Counted from the stretch's first letter, positions 9,901-17,952 are shown. The stretch: 64,000 nucleotides of DNA from Flavobacterium muglaense (GCF_014305155.1 NZ_JACRUK010000012.1:27041-91040), one strand, 5' to 3'. The notes: generated from the letters alone by a model not told the origin. Translations and numbers: made by a program.

Positions 9901-11248
9901 GGCTATTTCATCATCTGCAGGGGCAGAGGTACAACGTCCTTTAGCAACCGTTGTCATTGGTGGTTTGTTTACAGCAACTATTTTAACGATGATCGTATTG
10001 CCTATTTTATATAAATTATTTGACGAAAAAGAATTTAAAAAACCGAAGTTTAAAAAACACCAGAGTGCGACCTATATGCTGTTATTTATATTGAGTTCTA
10101 CTTTAGGTTTTGCACAAAACCCTTCAACCGAATTAGATACTCTGATTATAAAAGGAATTAATAATAACAAAGGTTTAAAAGCATACCAATTGCAGGTAGC
10201 CAAATACGAAGCGAATATAAACAGCGCATTTACATTCGATAAAACCAATATTTATTACAATTATGACCAGAATAATATTGCGTATAACAATGAGCCGCTA
10301 AAGGTATTTGGACTCCAGCAACGATTTGATTTTCCTACGGTTTATGGTGCTCGAAAAAAAGCCAATGCAACAGAATTTGAAAAAGAGAAAGCCAATTTTG
10401 AAATTCAGAAAAACAAACTGTCATACGAAATCGCCAAAACGTACCACCAAATAGTATTTTTACAACATCAAGAAAAACTGTATCATTATCTGGATAGTTT
10501 GTATCATAATTTCTCAACAGCGAGCAATAGAAGATTTGAATTGGGCGAAACCAATTATTTAGAAAAAATTACTGCTGAAGCAAAATTTAGACAAATAAAA
10601 ACCAAGCTAACGCAAATAGGAAACGAAAAGAAAGCAGCCTATGTCACAATGCAAAATTGGGTGCAATCCGAAGATGAAATACTGATAAAAAGCAGTACAA
10701 TTAGTCCTTTAAAATCTTTCAGTAATGAATCAAATAGAAATATTCATCAGTCCTATTTAGAGACTGTTAGTAAAAATTATGAAAGTCAATTAAAACTGCA
10801 AAAACAAAACTGGTTACCTGATTTACACTTTGATGTCTTTAGAGGTTCGAATAAAGGGATTTCCCAATCTTTGAATGGATTTCAAGTAGGTATTGCAGTA
10901 CCAATTTTATACGGAGGCAATGTATCTAAATCGAAGGTAGCGCAATTAGAACTGGAAAGTTGGGAACAACAAAAGCAAAATGAAACGTTCAGGATTGACA
11001 ACTATTTAAGTCAGAAACAGCAAGAGTTAGCCAAATATCAAGAGGCGATAAACTACTACAATCAATTTGGGAAAAAATTATCAGATGAGATTATAAAAGT
11101 TGGAAATATGAGTTATAAACATGGTGAAATTGATTTTTTTCAATACATCCAAAGCCTAGAAAATGCCACAATCATACAAGTGGATTATTTAGATAATGTC
11201 CTTCGTTATAATCAAACACAATTAGAGATTCAGTACTTAAACTATTAA
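6914..11248 (+). CDS. CzcA/CusA-type heavy-metal RND pump fused to a TolC-like outer-membrane channel
   Basis: The protein is 1444 residues from the ATG at 6914. An upstream in-frame TTG (6890) falls inside the promoter and is not used. Residues 1 to about 1040 are an HME-RND transporter starting LEKIIAFSLKNK, with the proton-relay motif GAIDFGIIIDGAVIIVE. About 400 further residues are a TolC/OEP-family channel with long coiled-coil-forming repeats. At the junction (Met1055 to about Ala1067, MLLFILSSTLGFA) a signal-peptide-like segment remains, so cleavage could release the channel into the periplasm. The likely substrate is a divalent or monovalent heavy metal. It is co-transcribed with the adaptor 10 bases downstream. 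Confidence 0.92.
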   Translation: MLEKIIAFSLKNKLIVLLFTLAVFGFGIFSVFQLSIGAVPDVTNNQVQVITTSGNLSTQDIEQYITYPVEIEMANLPGVKEIRSISKFGLSVVTIVFEDNLGTYLPRQLIAEKIKSASEKIPAGFGTPTMGPITTGLGEIYQYTLEVTPEFKNNYTVTDLRTIQDWIVKRQLSGIKGVVEINTWGGYLKQYEIAINPAQLKAMNIATTDVFTALEKNNSIAGGAYIEKVNQSYFIRAEGKVNSLEDIQNIVVKNSNGFPIYIKDVADVRFGHANRFGAITGNGEGEKVLGQVMMLKGANSKQVINDVKARIAIIEKSLPEGVYINGFLERSELVAKTTFTVAENLILGCLIVIFVVVLLLGNWRSGLVVASVIPLCLLFAISLMNIFGIDANLMSLGAIDFGIIIDGAVIIVEFIAFQIANKAAQLGPMSKEESQLEIDQITYKSASKMMNSAIFGQLIILIVFIPILSLSGIEGKMFKPMAMTFSFALVGAMIFCFTYVPVVSSLFLKPTIENPKSISSRLIRKLNSWYLPIITWALVNTKKVLYGAGSLLVMAIILFITMGGEFIPTLDEGDFVIQPVLKTGTTLTKTIATTTKIEKIILKNFPEVDQVVSRIGAAEVPTDPMSMEESDVIVKLKPKSEWVSANTKDELADKIKAKIEEQIPNMEIEFTQPIEMRFNELISGTRSDVAVKIFGEDLNVLARKAGEIKRAIAKVEGASDIIIEKTEGLPQMTVRYDRSKIARYGLNISDLNEMIALGFAGKTVGNVFEGEKRFDMVIRLDATNRKSINDLKELYITTATGEQVPLEQLASIEYTQGPAKISRDNTNRRIVVGINVRNRDLQSVVTDIQKIVDTEVKLPTGYYVQYGGQFENLQSAKARLMIAVPIALFLIFILLYFAFGSVKEALMVYSAIPLSAVGGVLFLWIRDLPFSISAGVGFIALFGIAVLNGIVLIEHFKELKHQGMKNIDELILKGTTDRLRPVLLTAAAAALGFLPMAISSSAGAEVQRPLATVVIGGLFTATILTMIVLPILYKLFDEKEFKKPKFKKHQSATYMLLFILSSTLGFAQNPSTELDTLIIKGINNNKGLKAYQLQVAKYEANINSAFTFDKTNIYYNYDQNNIAYNNEPLKVFGLQQRFDFPTVYGARKKANATEFEKEKANFEIQKNKLSYEIAKTYHQIVFLQHQEKLYHYLDSLYHNFSTASNRRFELGETNYLEKITAEAKFRQIKTKLTQIGNEKKAAYVTMQNWVQSEDEILIKSSTISPLKSFSNESNRNIHQSYLETVSKNYESQLKLQKQNWLPDLHFDVFRGSNKGISQSLNGFQVGIAVPILYGGNVSKSKVAQLELESWEQQKQNETFRIDNYLSQKQQELAKYQEAINYYNQFGKKLSDEIIKVGNMSYKHGEIDFFQYIQSLENATIIQVDYLDNVLRYNQTQLEIQYLNY

Positions 11249-11258
11249 AATACTTACA

Positions 11259-12377
11259 ATGAAAAAAATATTATATATACTATCCCTTTCCTTACTTATT
11301 GTTTCGTGCAAAGAAACGAAAACGGAAGAAGCGCCAGAAAAAAATGATGATTTAATACGAGTTACTGCCGCGCAATTCCAATCAGGTGCCATGCAAATCG
11401 CTTCAGCGGTTGAACAAGATTTTGATGTAACGGTAAAAACTTCGGGAAAGATTGATGTACCACCACAAAATAGGGCGCAAATAACTTCTTTTATAGGAGG
11501 TTATGTGAAGTCAACAACACTTTTGGTTGGAGATAAAGTTACCAAAGGACAAGCATTGCTTACTTTGGAAAATACAGAATTTTTAGATATTCAAAAAGAA
11601 TATTTGGACGTAGCCGAGCAAATCAACTATTTAAAATCAGAATACGAGCGCCAGAAAACCTTATTCGATGAAAAAATAACTTCTCAAAAGAATTATTTAA
11701 AAGCAGAGAGCGAGTATCGCAGGGCCAAAGGAATGTATCAAAGTTTAAGAGCTAAATTAGTACTACTGAATATTAGTCCTGCAAATGTCGAAAAAGGAAA
11801 ATTAACTTCTGTCATTACTATTTATGCACCTATATCGGGTGATATTGTAGTGATGAATGCGAATGTAGGCATGCATGTATCGCCTGCCGATGTGATTCTT
11901 GATATAATTCAAACATCACATTTACATTTAGAATTGAATGTTTTTGAAAAAGACATTTTGAAAGTAAAAGAAGGACAAAAGATTAAATTTACGGTTCCCG
12001 AAGCTTCAAAAGAAGTTTTTAACGCCGAAGTACATTTGGTTGGTAAATCTATCGAAGGAAATGATCGTACGATTAATGTTCACGGACATTTAGACGAGAA
12101 AATGACCCAAAAATTGATCACAGGGATGTTTGTCGAAGCAGGGATTGTTGTCGATTCCAAGAAAGGATTGGCTATTCCTGTGGAAGCACTTATCACTGAA
12201 AACAATAAAAACTTTGTACTTTTACTAAAGGAAAATAAAGATAATAGTTACGCCTTCCAAAAAACAGCAGTAACTATCGGAGAACACGCTGATAATTATG
12301 TTGAAATTATACCAAATAATAAAATCAATGCTTCGTCGAAGATTTTGGTTAAAGGAGTTTTTGATGTTTCAAATTAG
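11259..12377 (+). CDS. RND efflux periplasmic adaptor (CzcB/CusB family) lipoprotein
   Basis: The 372-residue membrane-fusion protein has a lipoprotein signal ending LLIVSC (Cys17). A split biotinyl/lipoyl-like domain follows (GGYVKSTTLLVGDKVTKGQ, then YAPISGDIVV), with an alpha-helical hairpin between the halves (about 125-165), a beta-barrel and a membrane-proximal domain. It would bridge the inner-membrane pump to its fused TolC partner. There is no His-rich metal-binding N-terminus. It follows the pump by 10 bases in the same operon. Confidence 0.92.
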   Translation: MKKILYILSLSLLIVSCKETKTEEAPEKNDDLIRVTAAQFQSGAMQIASAVEQDFDVTVKTSGKIDVPPQNRAQITSFIGGYVKSTTLLVGDKVTKGQALLTLENTEFLDIQKEYLDVAEQINYLKSEYERQKTLFDEKITSQKNYLKAESEYRRAKGMYQSLRAKLVLLNISPANVEKGKLTSVITIYAPISGDIVVMNANVGMHVSPADVILDIIQTSHLHLELNVFEKDILKVKEGQKIKFTVPEASKEVFNAEVHLVGKSIEGNDRTINVHGHLDEKMTQKLITGMFVEAGIVVDSKKGLAIPVEALITENNKNFVLLLKENKDNSYAFQKTAVTIGEHADNYVEIIPNNKINASSKILVKGVFDVSN

Positions 12378-12455
12378 TACGGATTAATAGATTGGATTAA
12401 TAAATAGATTTCGATTTTAATCTAGCAAATACAACAATATAATAAGTTCAATTTT

Positions 12456-13181
12456 ATGATAAACGATCCTATAAAGTCAAATATAACAATTGACAATTAT
12501 TTAGACAGCCACTATATTCATCGTAGCAATTGGTTGAGAGCAGCCGTCCTTGGAGCAAATGACGGCATCATTTCTATTTCAAGTTTAGCAATTGGTATTG
12601 CGGCTGCAAGTACAAGTAGGGAGCCAATTGTTCTGGCTACTGTCGCAGGTCTCGTAGCGGGCGCTTTATCTATGGCAGCTGGTGAGTATGTCTCTGTAAG
12701 TTCTCAGACAGATACCGAAAATGCCGACATTGAAAGAGAAAAAACAGAACTTAGAGAAATGCCTGAGGAAGAGTTACATATATTGGCACAAATTTATGAA
12801 AAACGTGGACTCAAAAAAGAAACTGCAATGCAAGTAGCTATTGAATTTACTGAAAAAGATGCATTAGCGGCACATATAAGAGACGAATTAGGTATTAATG
12901 AAATTAGTCAAGCAAACCCAATTCAAGCAGCATTTGCTTCAGGAGCTTCGTTTACAATCGGTGGAGTTTTACCACTTATTGTAGTGCTTTTTGCACCAAT
13001 TGAGGGAATGGAATATTGGCTATATGGATCAACAATTTTATTCCTGATTCTTTTAGGTGGATTGTCAGCAAAAACTGGGGGTTCAAGTATCTCTAAGGCA
13101 ATTTTAAGAATTACGATTTGGGGTACAATTGCAATGGGCTTGTCCGCACTAGTAGGTTATGTTTTCGGTGTAAGAGTATAA
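12456..13181 (+). CDS. VIT1/CCC1-family iron/manganese transporter
   Basis: The 241-residue membrane protein has the VIT-family signatures LGANDGIISISSLAIGIA in the first helix and GALSMAAGEYVSVSSQTD in the second. A charged metal-binding loop rich in Glu (about 85-140) and three further helices follow. Relatives move Fe2+ or Mn2+ out of the cytosol. It lies 78 bases after the adaptor gene, on the same strand, which adds a second metal-removal route to the locus. Whether it shares the pump promoter is uncertain. Confidence 0.9.
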   Translation: MINDPIKSNITIDNYLDSHYIHRSNWLRAAVLGANDGIISISSLAIGIAAASTSREPIVLATVAGLVAGALSMAAGEYVSVSSQTDTENADIEREKTELREMPEEELHILAQIYEKRGLKKETAMQVAIEFTEKDALAAHIRDELGINEISQANPIQAAFASGASFTIGGVLPLIVVLFAPIEGMEYWLYGSTILFLILLGGLSAKTGGSSISKAILRITIWGTIAMGLSALVGYVFGVRV

Positions 13182-13205
13182 AAATAACAATTTTAAATAG
13201 TAATT

Positions 13206-13706
13206 ATGAACGACGCACATTGGCACTTAGTAGTTAATCATTTTCCAATTATAGGATCCATGTTTGGTTTGGGAATTTTGATTGCAGGATTGGTTTTAAA
13301 AAATAATACAGTGAAAAACACGGGCTATATTTTATTTGTAATAGCTGCAATTTTTGCATTTGCAAGTATGGCAACCGGTGATGGTTCGGAGGAGCTGGTG
13401 GAAGACATGCCTAATATAGGACATCAGATCGTTCACGAGCATGAGGAACTTGCAGAGAAATTAGCGATTTTACTTTATGCCACGTCATTTTTTAGTGTGC
13501 TGTCCATTTATACGGATGTCAAAAAGCATAAATATGCCAAAGCGGTATCCTTGATAACACTATTATTAGCCTTAGCATCTACTGTGATTGCTACATTTGT
13601 AGGTAATTCTGGCGGAGAAATTCGTCATACAGAAATTAGAGAAAACGTTATTAATGCTGCTCCAAATATGGAAAGTATTACAACTGACAATGATAAAGAA
13701 GAATAG
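13206..13706 (+). CDS. Small four-helix membrane protein, DUF2231-like
   Basis: The 166-residue protein has a His-containing N-terminus (HWHLVVNHFPIIGSMFG) followed by four predicted membrane spans. A conserved-looking acidic/His loop (about 68-82, HQIVHEHEELAEK) lies between spans two and three. The WHLxxNHFPI start resembles DUF2231-type proteins, which are of unknown function and sometimes thought to bind heme or metal. It begins 24 bases after the VIT gene and is probably co-transcribed. No specific function can be given. Confidence 0.7.
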   Translation: MNDAHWHLVVNHFPIIGSMFGLGILIAGLVLKNNTVKNTGYILFVIAAIFAFASMATGDGSEELVEDMPNIGHQIVHEHEELAEKLAILLYATSFFSVLSIYTDVKKHKYAKAVSLITLLLALASTVIATFVGNSGGEIRHTEIRENVINAAPNMESITTDNDKEE

Positions 13707-13754
13707 TGTAAATATTAGATTTAACAAAAAAGTAACTTTAAGTTAAAATAATAA

Positions 13755-13786
13755 TTGCTTTTTAATGAAAAAAGCTTTTATATTTG
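13755..13786 (+). promoter_or_regulatory. Promoter of the histidine operon
   Basis: A TTG at 13755-13757 and a perfect TAtaTTTG at 13779-13786 are separated by 21 bases, matching the Bacteroidota housekeeping promoter. Transcription would start near 13793, about 16 bases before the leader-peptide start. Confidence 0.82.
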
Positions 13787-13808
13787 CAGAAGAAAAAAAT
13801 AACAAGTC

Positions 13809-13868
13809 ATGTTTACAAACAAATTACATCATCATCATTTTCATTATTGCTCTCAAGCGATGTGTTAA
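13809..13868 (+). CDS. hisL: his operon leader peptide
   Basis: A 19-codon open frame reads MFTNKLHHHHFHYCSQAMC. It contains four consecutive CAT codons (13827-13838) and a fifth at 13842. It sits between the his promoter and a strong terminator and has no other plausible role. Stalling at the His codons when charged tRNA-His is scarce would leave bases 13852-13859 free to form the antiterminator. A ribosome reaching the stop (13866-13868) would cover them. The role is inferred from architecture, by analogy with enterobacterial his leaders. Confidence 0.85.
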   Translation: MFTNKLHHHHFHYCSQAMC

Positions 13869-13909
13869 TGGTATGCATGTAAATCATCATATTAAAAAAC
13901 CCGTTTGAG
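13852..13909 (+). promoter_or_regulatory. Antiterminator pairing in the his leader
   Basis: CTCAAGCG (13852-13859), inside the leader-peptide frame, can pair with CGTTTGAG (13902-13909), giving eight pairs of which one is G-U. The second segment is the loop-proximal half of the terminator's 5' arm, so the two helices exclude each other. The first segment lies 8 bases past the last His codon, as attenuation requires. Confidence 0.7.
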
Positions 13910-13928
13910 TACATCAAACGGGTTTTTT
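13894..13928 (+). terminator. his attenuator terminator
   Basis: A 15-bp stem (AAAAAACCCGTTTGA with its complement), a 5-base loop and a terminal T tract form a strong intrinsic terminator. It lies between the leader peptide and hisG, 49 bases before the hisG start. Confidence 0.92.
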
Positions 13929-13976
13929 ATTGCCTCAAACTGTACTCAGACATCACTCTTAAAAAAAAACAAAAAA

Positions 13977-14834
13977 ATGAGTACATTAAAAATTGCAATT
14001 CAAAAATCAGGACGTTTAAACGAAGACAGTATCCAAATCTTAAAAGATTGCGGAATCTCGATCAACAACGGAATTGATCAATTAAAGGCCGAAGCGTCTA
14101 ACTTTCCTCTTGAAGTTTTATACCTTAGAAATTCAGATATTCCACAATATTTAATTGACGGAGTAGTAGATATAGCTATTGTTGGAGATAATTTATTAGT
14201 CGAAAAAGGGAAAGGAATTCAAGTAGTTCAAAAACTAGGGTTTTCTAAATGTAAAGTTTCTGTTGCCGTTCCTAAAGCATTCGAATACAATTCGATTCAA
14301 GATTTAAACGGTCTACGTATAGCTACCTCTTACCCAAATACAGTTATCGAATATTTCAACTCTTTTGGAGTAAATGTTGATATTCACCAAATTTCGGGTT
14401 CAGTAGAGATTGCTCCAAATATAGGTCTTGCTGATGCTATTGTAGATATCGTTTCTAGCGGAAGTACCTTGTTCAAAAACAATTTGAAAGAAGTTGAGAT
14501 CATCTATAAAAGTGAAGCCGTTTTAGCGGTTTCTCCAAAAGTAACTCCAGATGTTCAAAAACTAATCGACACCTTAAAATTCAGAATCGAGTCGGTTTTA
14601 AGAGCACGTAGATCAAAGTATATTTTGATGAATGTGCCAAATAACAAAATTGAGGAAGTAGGTAAGATCTTGCCTGTATTACGTAGTTTAACCGTATTGC
14701 CATTGGCACAAGAAGGTTGGAGCAGTGTGCACTCTGTTATTGATAAGGATACGTTCTGGGATGTAATCGATCAATTAAAAGAGGCTGGTGCCGAAGGGAT
14801 TTTGATTTGCCCAATTGAAAAAATGGTACTGTAA
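13977..14834 (+). CDS. hisG: ATP phosphoribosyltransferase, long form
   Basis: This enzyme catalyses the first step of histidine biosynthesis, joining ATP and PRPP. The 285-residue product starts MSTLKIAIQKSGRLNEDS. An in-frame ATG at 13905 lies within the attenuator stem and is rejected. The catalytic part contains VDIAIVGDNLL and the PRPP-binding segment ADAIVDIVSSGSTL. The length and a C-terminal ~75 residues (ILMNVPNNKIEEVGKILP onward) indicate the long, hexameric form with an ACT-like domain that binds histidine for feedback inhibition. It is the first structural gene after the attenuator. Confidence 0.95.
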   Translation: MSTLKIAIQKSGRLNEDSIQILKDCGISINNGIDQLKAEASNFPLEVLYLRNSDIPQYLIDGVVDIAIVGDNLLVEKGKGIQVVQKLGFSKCKVSVAVPKAFEYNSIQDLNGLRIATSYPNTVIEYFNSFGVNVDIHQISGSVEIAPNIGLADAIVDIVSSGSTLFKNNLKEVEIIYKSEAVLAVSPKVTPDVQKLIDTLKFRIESVLRARRSKYILMNVPNNKIEEVGKILPVLRSLTVLPLAQEGWSSVHSVIDKDTFWDVIDQLKEAGAEGILICPIEKMVL

Positions 14835-14870
14835 TTAAGTTGTAAGTGACTTAGAGTTTGTCAAGCAGTG

Positions 14871-14897
14871 CTTAACGTTAAACCTTAAACTTTAAAC
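14871..14897. repeat. Heptamer-type spacer repeat (CTTAAAC units)
   Basis: The hisG-hisD spacer contains degenerate TTAAACC/CTTAAAC/TTTAAAC units just before hisD. The same units form a long inverted repeat in the hisB-hisH spacer (19159-19214), which indicates a dispersed repeat family. Confidence 0.6.
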
Positions 14898-14905
14898 TAA
14901 AAATC

Positions 14906-16198
14906 ATGAACAAAATATATAACCCAAAACCGGAAACCTGGTCAGCTATTTTAGAGCGCCCTACTAAAACGGTGGACGATATCGAACTAACAGTAAAAGA
15001 AATTTTTAAGGAAGTTCAGAAAAAAGGAGATGAGGCCGTAGCCAAATACACTTCGATTTTTGACGGTGTGACCTTTGAAAATTTAGAAGTTTCACAACAA
15101 GAAATTGAAAACGCGGTAGCTGCTGTCCCTACTGAATTGAAAGACGCGATTCAATTGGCAAAAAGCAATATCGAAAAGTTTCACGCAGCCCAAAAAACAG
15201 CTAAGGTTGAAGTAGAAACGGTTGAAGGTGTACAATGCTGGCAAGAAAAAAGACCAATCCAAAAAATTGGTTTATACATTCCGGGCGGTACAGCACCTTT
15301 GTTTTCAACAGTTTTAATGTTGGCAGTTCCTGCAAACATAGCAGGTTGTAAAGAAATTGTATTGTGTTCACCACCAGACAAAAAAGGAAATATAAATCCA
15401 GCAATTTTATATGCTGCCAATTTATGTGGAGTTACTAAAATTTTAAAAGTAGGCGGAATTCAAGCCATTGCTGGTTTGACTTTTGGAACCGAAACAATTC
15501 CAAAAGTTTATAAGATTTTTGGACCTGGAAATCAGTTCGTAACTGTTGCAAAACAATTAGCAACACAGTTTGGAGTAGCAATTGATATGCCAGCTGGACC
15601 TTCGGAATTGTTAGTTGTTGCTGATGACGCGGCTGTTCCTGCTTTTGTAGCTTCGGATTTATTATCTCAAGCAGAACACGGAACGGATAGTCAAGTGATT
15701 TTAGTTTCTACTTCTAAAAAATTGATTGATGCCGTTGAAGAAGAAATTCAACTTCAATTAGAGCAATTACCACGTAAAGCAATTGCTGAGAAAGCGATCG
15801 CCAACTCCAAATTAATTTTTGTCGAAAATGATGCAATTGCGTTAGATTTAATCAACGAATACGGACCAGAACACTTTATTGTTTGTACTGCTAACGATGA
15901 TTTTTACATCAACGGAATAGAAAATGCAGGATCTGTTTTTATTGGGAATTATACACCTGAAAGCGCTGGAGATTATGCATCAGGAACTAATCATACTTTG
16001 CCAACAAACGGTTATGCTAAGAATTATAGCGGTGTAAACTTAGATAGTTTTACAAAATCAATGACTTTCCAGAAGATTTCTGAAAAAGGAATTCAGAATA
16101 TTGGAAACGCTATTGAAATTATGGCGGAAGCTGAAGGTTTACAAGCACACAAAAATGCAGTGACATTACGATTAAAAGCGATTAAAGATGGAAAATAG
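14906..16198 (+). CDS. hisD: Histidinol dehydrogenase
   Basis: This enzyme oxidises L-histidinol to L-histidine in two NAD-dependent steps. The 430-residue length is typical. Visible signatures are IGLYIPGGTAPLFSTVLM, the FGPGNQFVTVAKQL nucleotide-binding region, IDMPAGPSELLVVAD, the zinc-site segment DLLSQAEHGTDSQ, and the catalytic pair in YGPEHF. It overlaps the start of hisC by 11 bases, indicating translational coupling. Confidence 0.96.
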   Translation: MNKIYNPKPETWSAILERPTKTVDDIELTVKEIFKEVQKKGDEAVAKYTSIFDGVTFENLEVSQQEIENAVAAVPTELKDAIQLAKSNIEKFHAAQKTAKVEVETVEGVQCWQEKRPIQKIGLYIPGGTAPLFSTVLMLAVPANIAGCKEIVLCSPPDKKGNINPAILYAANLCGVTKILKVGGIQAIAGLTFGTETIPKVYKIFGPGNQFVTVAKQLATQFGVAIDMPAGPSELLVVADDAAVPAFVASDLLSQAEHGTDSQVILVSTSKKLIDAVEEEIQLQLEQLPRKAIAEKAIANSKLIFVENDAIALDLINEYGPEHFIVCTANDDFYINGIENAGSVFIGNYTPESAGDYASGTNHTLPTNGYAKNYSGVNLDSFTKSMTFQKISEKGIQNIGNAIEIMAEAEGLQAHKNAVTLRLKAIKDGK

Positions 16199-17237
16199 TT
16201 TCGATATAAATAATTTAGTTCGTGAGAACGTAAAAACCATGAAGCCGTATTCATCGGCACGTGATGAATTTAAAGATTTTGATGTGGCTCAAATGATTTT
16301 TTTGGATGCCAATGAAAATCCGTATCAAAATGGCGTAAACAGGTATCCAGATCCGCAACAAAGTAGCGTGAAAGCCGTTTTAGCGAAACAAAGAAATTTG
16401 AATACGAATCAAGTTTTATTAGGAAACGGTAGTGATGAAGTATTGGATTTGCTATTTAGAGCCTTTTGTGAGCCTAAAGTAGATAATGTAATTACATTGC
16501 CACCTACTTACGGAATGTATGGTGTTTTGGCAATTATCAATGCAGTAGAGAATAGAGAAGTTTTACTTTCAACTGATTTCCAACCTGAGGTTGACGCCAT
16601 TCTAGATGCTGTGGATGGGAATACAAAAATGATCTTTCTTTGTTCACCAAACAATCCAACAGGAAATTCATTTAGTGATGAAAGTGTCGTGACATTGTTG
16701 CAAAATTTCAAAGGGTTGCTGGTTATCGATGAAGCGTATATCGATTTCTCGAAAAAGCAAAGCTGGCTGAATGAACTCGATGAATATCCAAATTTGATTA
16801 TCACACAAACCTTGTCGAAAGCGTATGGTTTAGCAGGAATTCGTTTGGGAATCTGTTATGCTTCGGCAGCGATTATCGCGGTTTTAAACAAAATAAAACC
16901 TCCTTATAATGTGAATGAGTTAACACAACAAAGAGCATTAGAAAGACTAGCTGAAAAAGAAAAAATACAACTCGAAATAGACTCTATAGTAATACAAAGA
17001 GATGATTTACTTAAAGTATTAAATGAAGTTTCATTTGTATCTAAAATTTATCCTACTGAAGCTAATTTTGTTTTAATAAAAGTCGATGATGCTACAAAAA
17101 GATACAATGAATTAATTGCCAAAGGAATTGTAATCAGAAACAGAACGACACAACCGCTTTGTGAAAATACGTTACGTTTGACTATTGGAACTGTTGACGA
17201 GAATAAATTGCTGATGGAGGCATTACAACTAATATAA
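16188..17237 (+). CDS. hisC: Histidinol-phosphate aminotransferase
   Basis: This PLP-dependent class I/II aminotransferase makes histidinol phosphate from imidazole acetol phosphate and glutamate. Its length is 349 residues. Signatures include LDANENPY, the cofactor-contact segments LGNGSDEVLD and SPNNPTGN, VIDEAYIDF, and the PLP lysine K211 in TLSKAYGLAGIRLG. It starts within hisD. A secreted-protein gene follows 15 bases later, before hisB. Confidence 0.95.
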   Translation: MENSFDINNLVRENVKTMKPYSSARDEFKDFDVAQMIFLDANENPYQNGVNRYPDPQQSSVKAVLAKQRNLNTNQVLLGNGSDEVLDLLFRAFCEPKVDNVITLPPTYGMYGVLAIINAVENREVLLSTDFQPEVDAILDAVDGNTKMIFLCSPNNPTGNSFSDESVVTLLQNFKGLLVIDEAYIDFSKKQSWLNELDEYPNLIITQTLSKAYGLAGIRLGICYASAAIIAVLNKIKPPYNVNELTQQRALERLAEKEKIQLEIDSIVIQRDDLLKVLNEVSFVSKIYPTEANFVLIKVDDATKRYNELIAKGIVIRNRTTQPLCENTLRLTIGTVDENKLLMEALQLI

Positions 17238-17252
17238 AAAATATTTATTTCT

Positions 17253-17831
17253 ATGAAGAAGCTATTTAGTTTATTATGCATTTTTATAAATTTAATTACT
17301 TACTCTCAAAATGAAATTAATTGGGATGGAAAGTATAATTTACAGTTATCGGATTTTAAATCAGCATCAACACAAATTGGGGGTGTACAGATAAACAATA
17401 TTATGATGCCTATTGGATTTGAATTTTCTATCATGATGTCAAACGTAGAATTTATGTTTACTAAAAATTTTAATTCAAAAGTAGGTAATAGTTTTAATAG
17501 AGAAGCGGCGTCAATTATTGCAGTTGATGAAGCTACAGCAAAATACTTAGTTAATTTTGCACAATATGGATTTGATTTAACAGAATTGTACGCAAGAAAA
17601 TTAAGAAAAAAGATTTATGACGATAAGAAGACTTTATCTAATGTATCTTTCTTAAAGCCAATTTATGATGATTTTCAAAGAGAATTGAATGAAAAATTAG
17701 CAAACGCATCAAAAGAAACAGATCTAGGAAAATCCCAGAATAAATTAGCCACTTTACACCAACAAGTTATGTTGGATATTGCGGAACTTTCTGATTTTTG
17801 TAAAGAATGCAAGCCATTAAAGAAGAAATAA
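17253..17831 (+). CDS. Secreted hypothetical protein inserted in the his operon
   Basis: The 192-residue protein has a clear signal peptide (MKKLFSLLCIFINLITYSQ) and a mature part rich in Lys, Asn and Glu. It has a pattern of amphipathic helices in its second half (about 100-180) and ends with two Cys in FCKECK. I do not recognise a family. It lies 15 bases after hisC on the same strand, so it should be transcribed with the his genes. No link to histidine synthesis is evident, and a periplasmic protein is unexpected here. A repeat-filled spacer of 184 bases separates it from hisB, which suggests it arrived as an insertion. Confidence 0.75.
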   Translation: MKKLFSLLCIFINLITYSQNEINWDGKYNLQLSDFKSASTQIGGVQINNIMMPIGFEFSIMMSNVEFMFTKNFNSKVGNSFNREAASIIAVDEATAKYLVNFAQYGFDLTELYARKLRKKIYDDKKTLSNVSFLKPIYDDFQRELNEKLANASKETDLGKSQNKLATLHQQVMLDIAELSDFCKECKPLKKK

Positions 17832-17862
17832 ATATACTGATGTTTTTGAATTATGGAGCATT

Positions 17863-17952
17863 GCGTGAGGGATAGCAGTGAAGCTCTTTTTTATCTTGTT
17901 TTTTCAAGATAAAAAAAGCGGGAACGAATAGCCCGACCCGAAGGGACACGCC
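17863..17952. repeat. Structured dispersed intergenic repeat (~90 bp)
   Basis: The ends GCGTG (17863) and CACGC (17947) are complementary. A central hairpin pairs TTTTTTATCTTG with CAAGATAAAAAA, and it is followed by GCGGGAACGAATAGCCCGAC and a CCCGAAGGG motif. The whole can fold as one long stem. I recognise this type of element (GTGAGGGATAG...AATAGCCCGACCCGAAGGG) from Flavobacterium intergenic regions; its function is unknown. Confidence 0.75.

Noticed and set aside
13905..13976. ATG at 13905 as the hisG start
   Set aside because: It lies inside the attenuator terminator stem and adds 24 residues absent from HisG proteins. The ATG at 13977 follows an A-rich leader and matches the family start.
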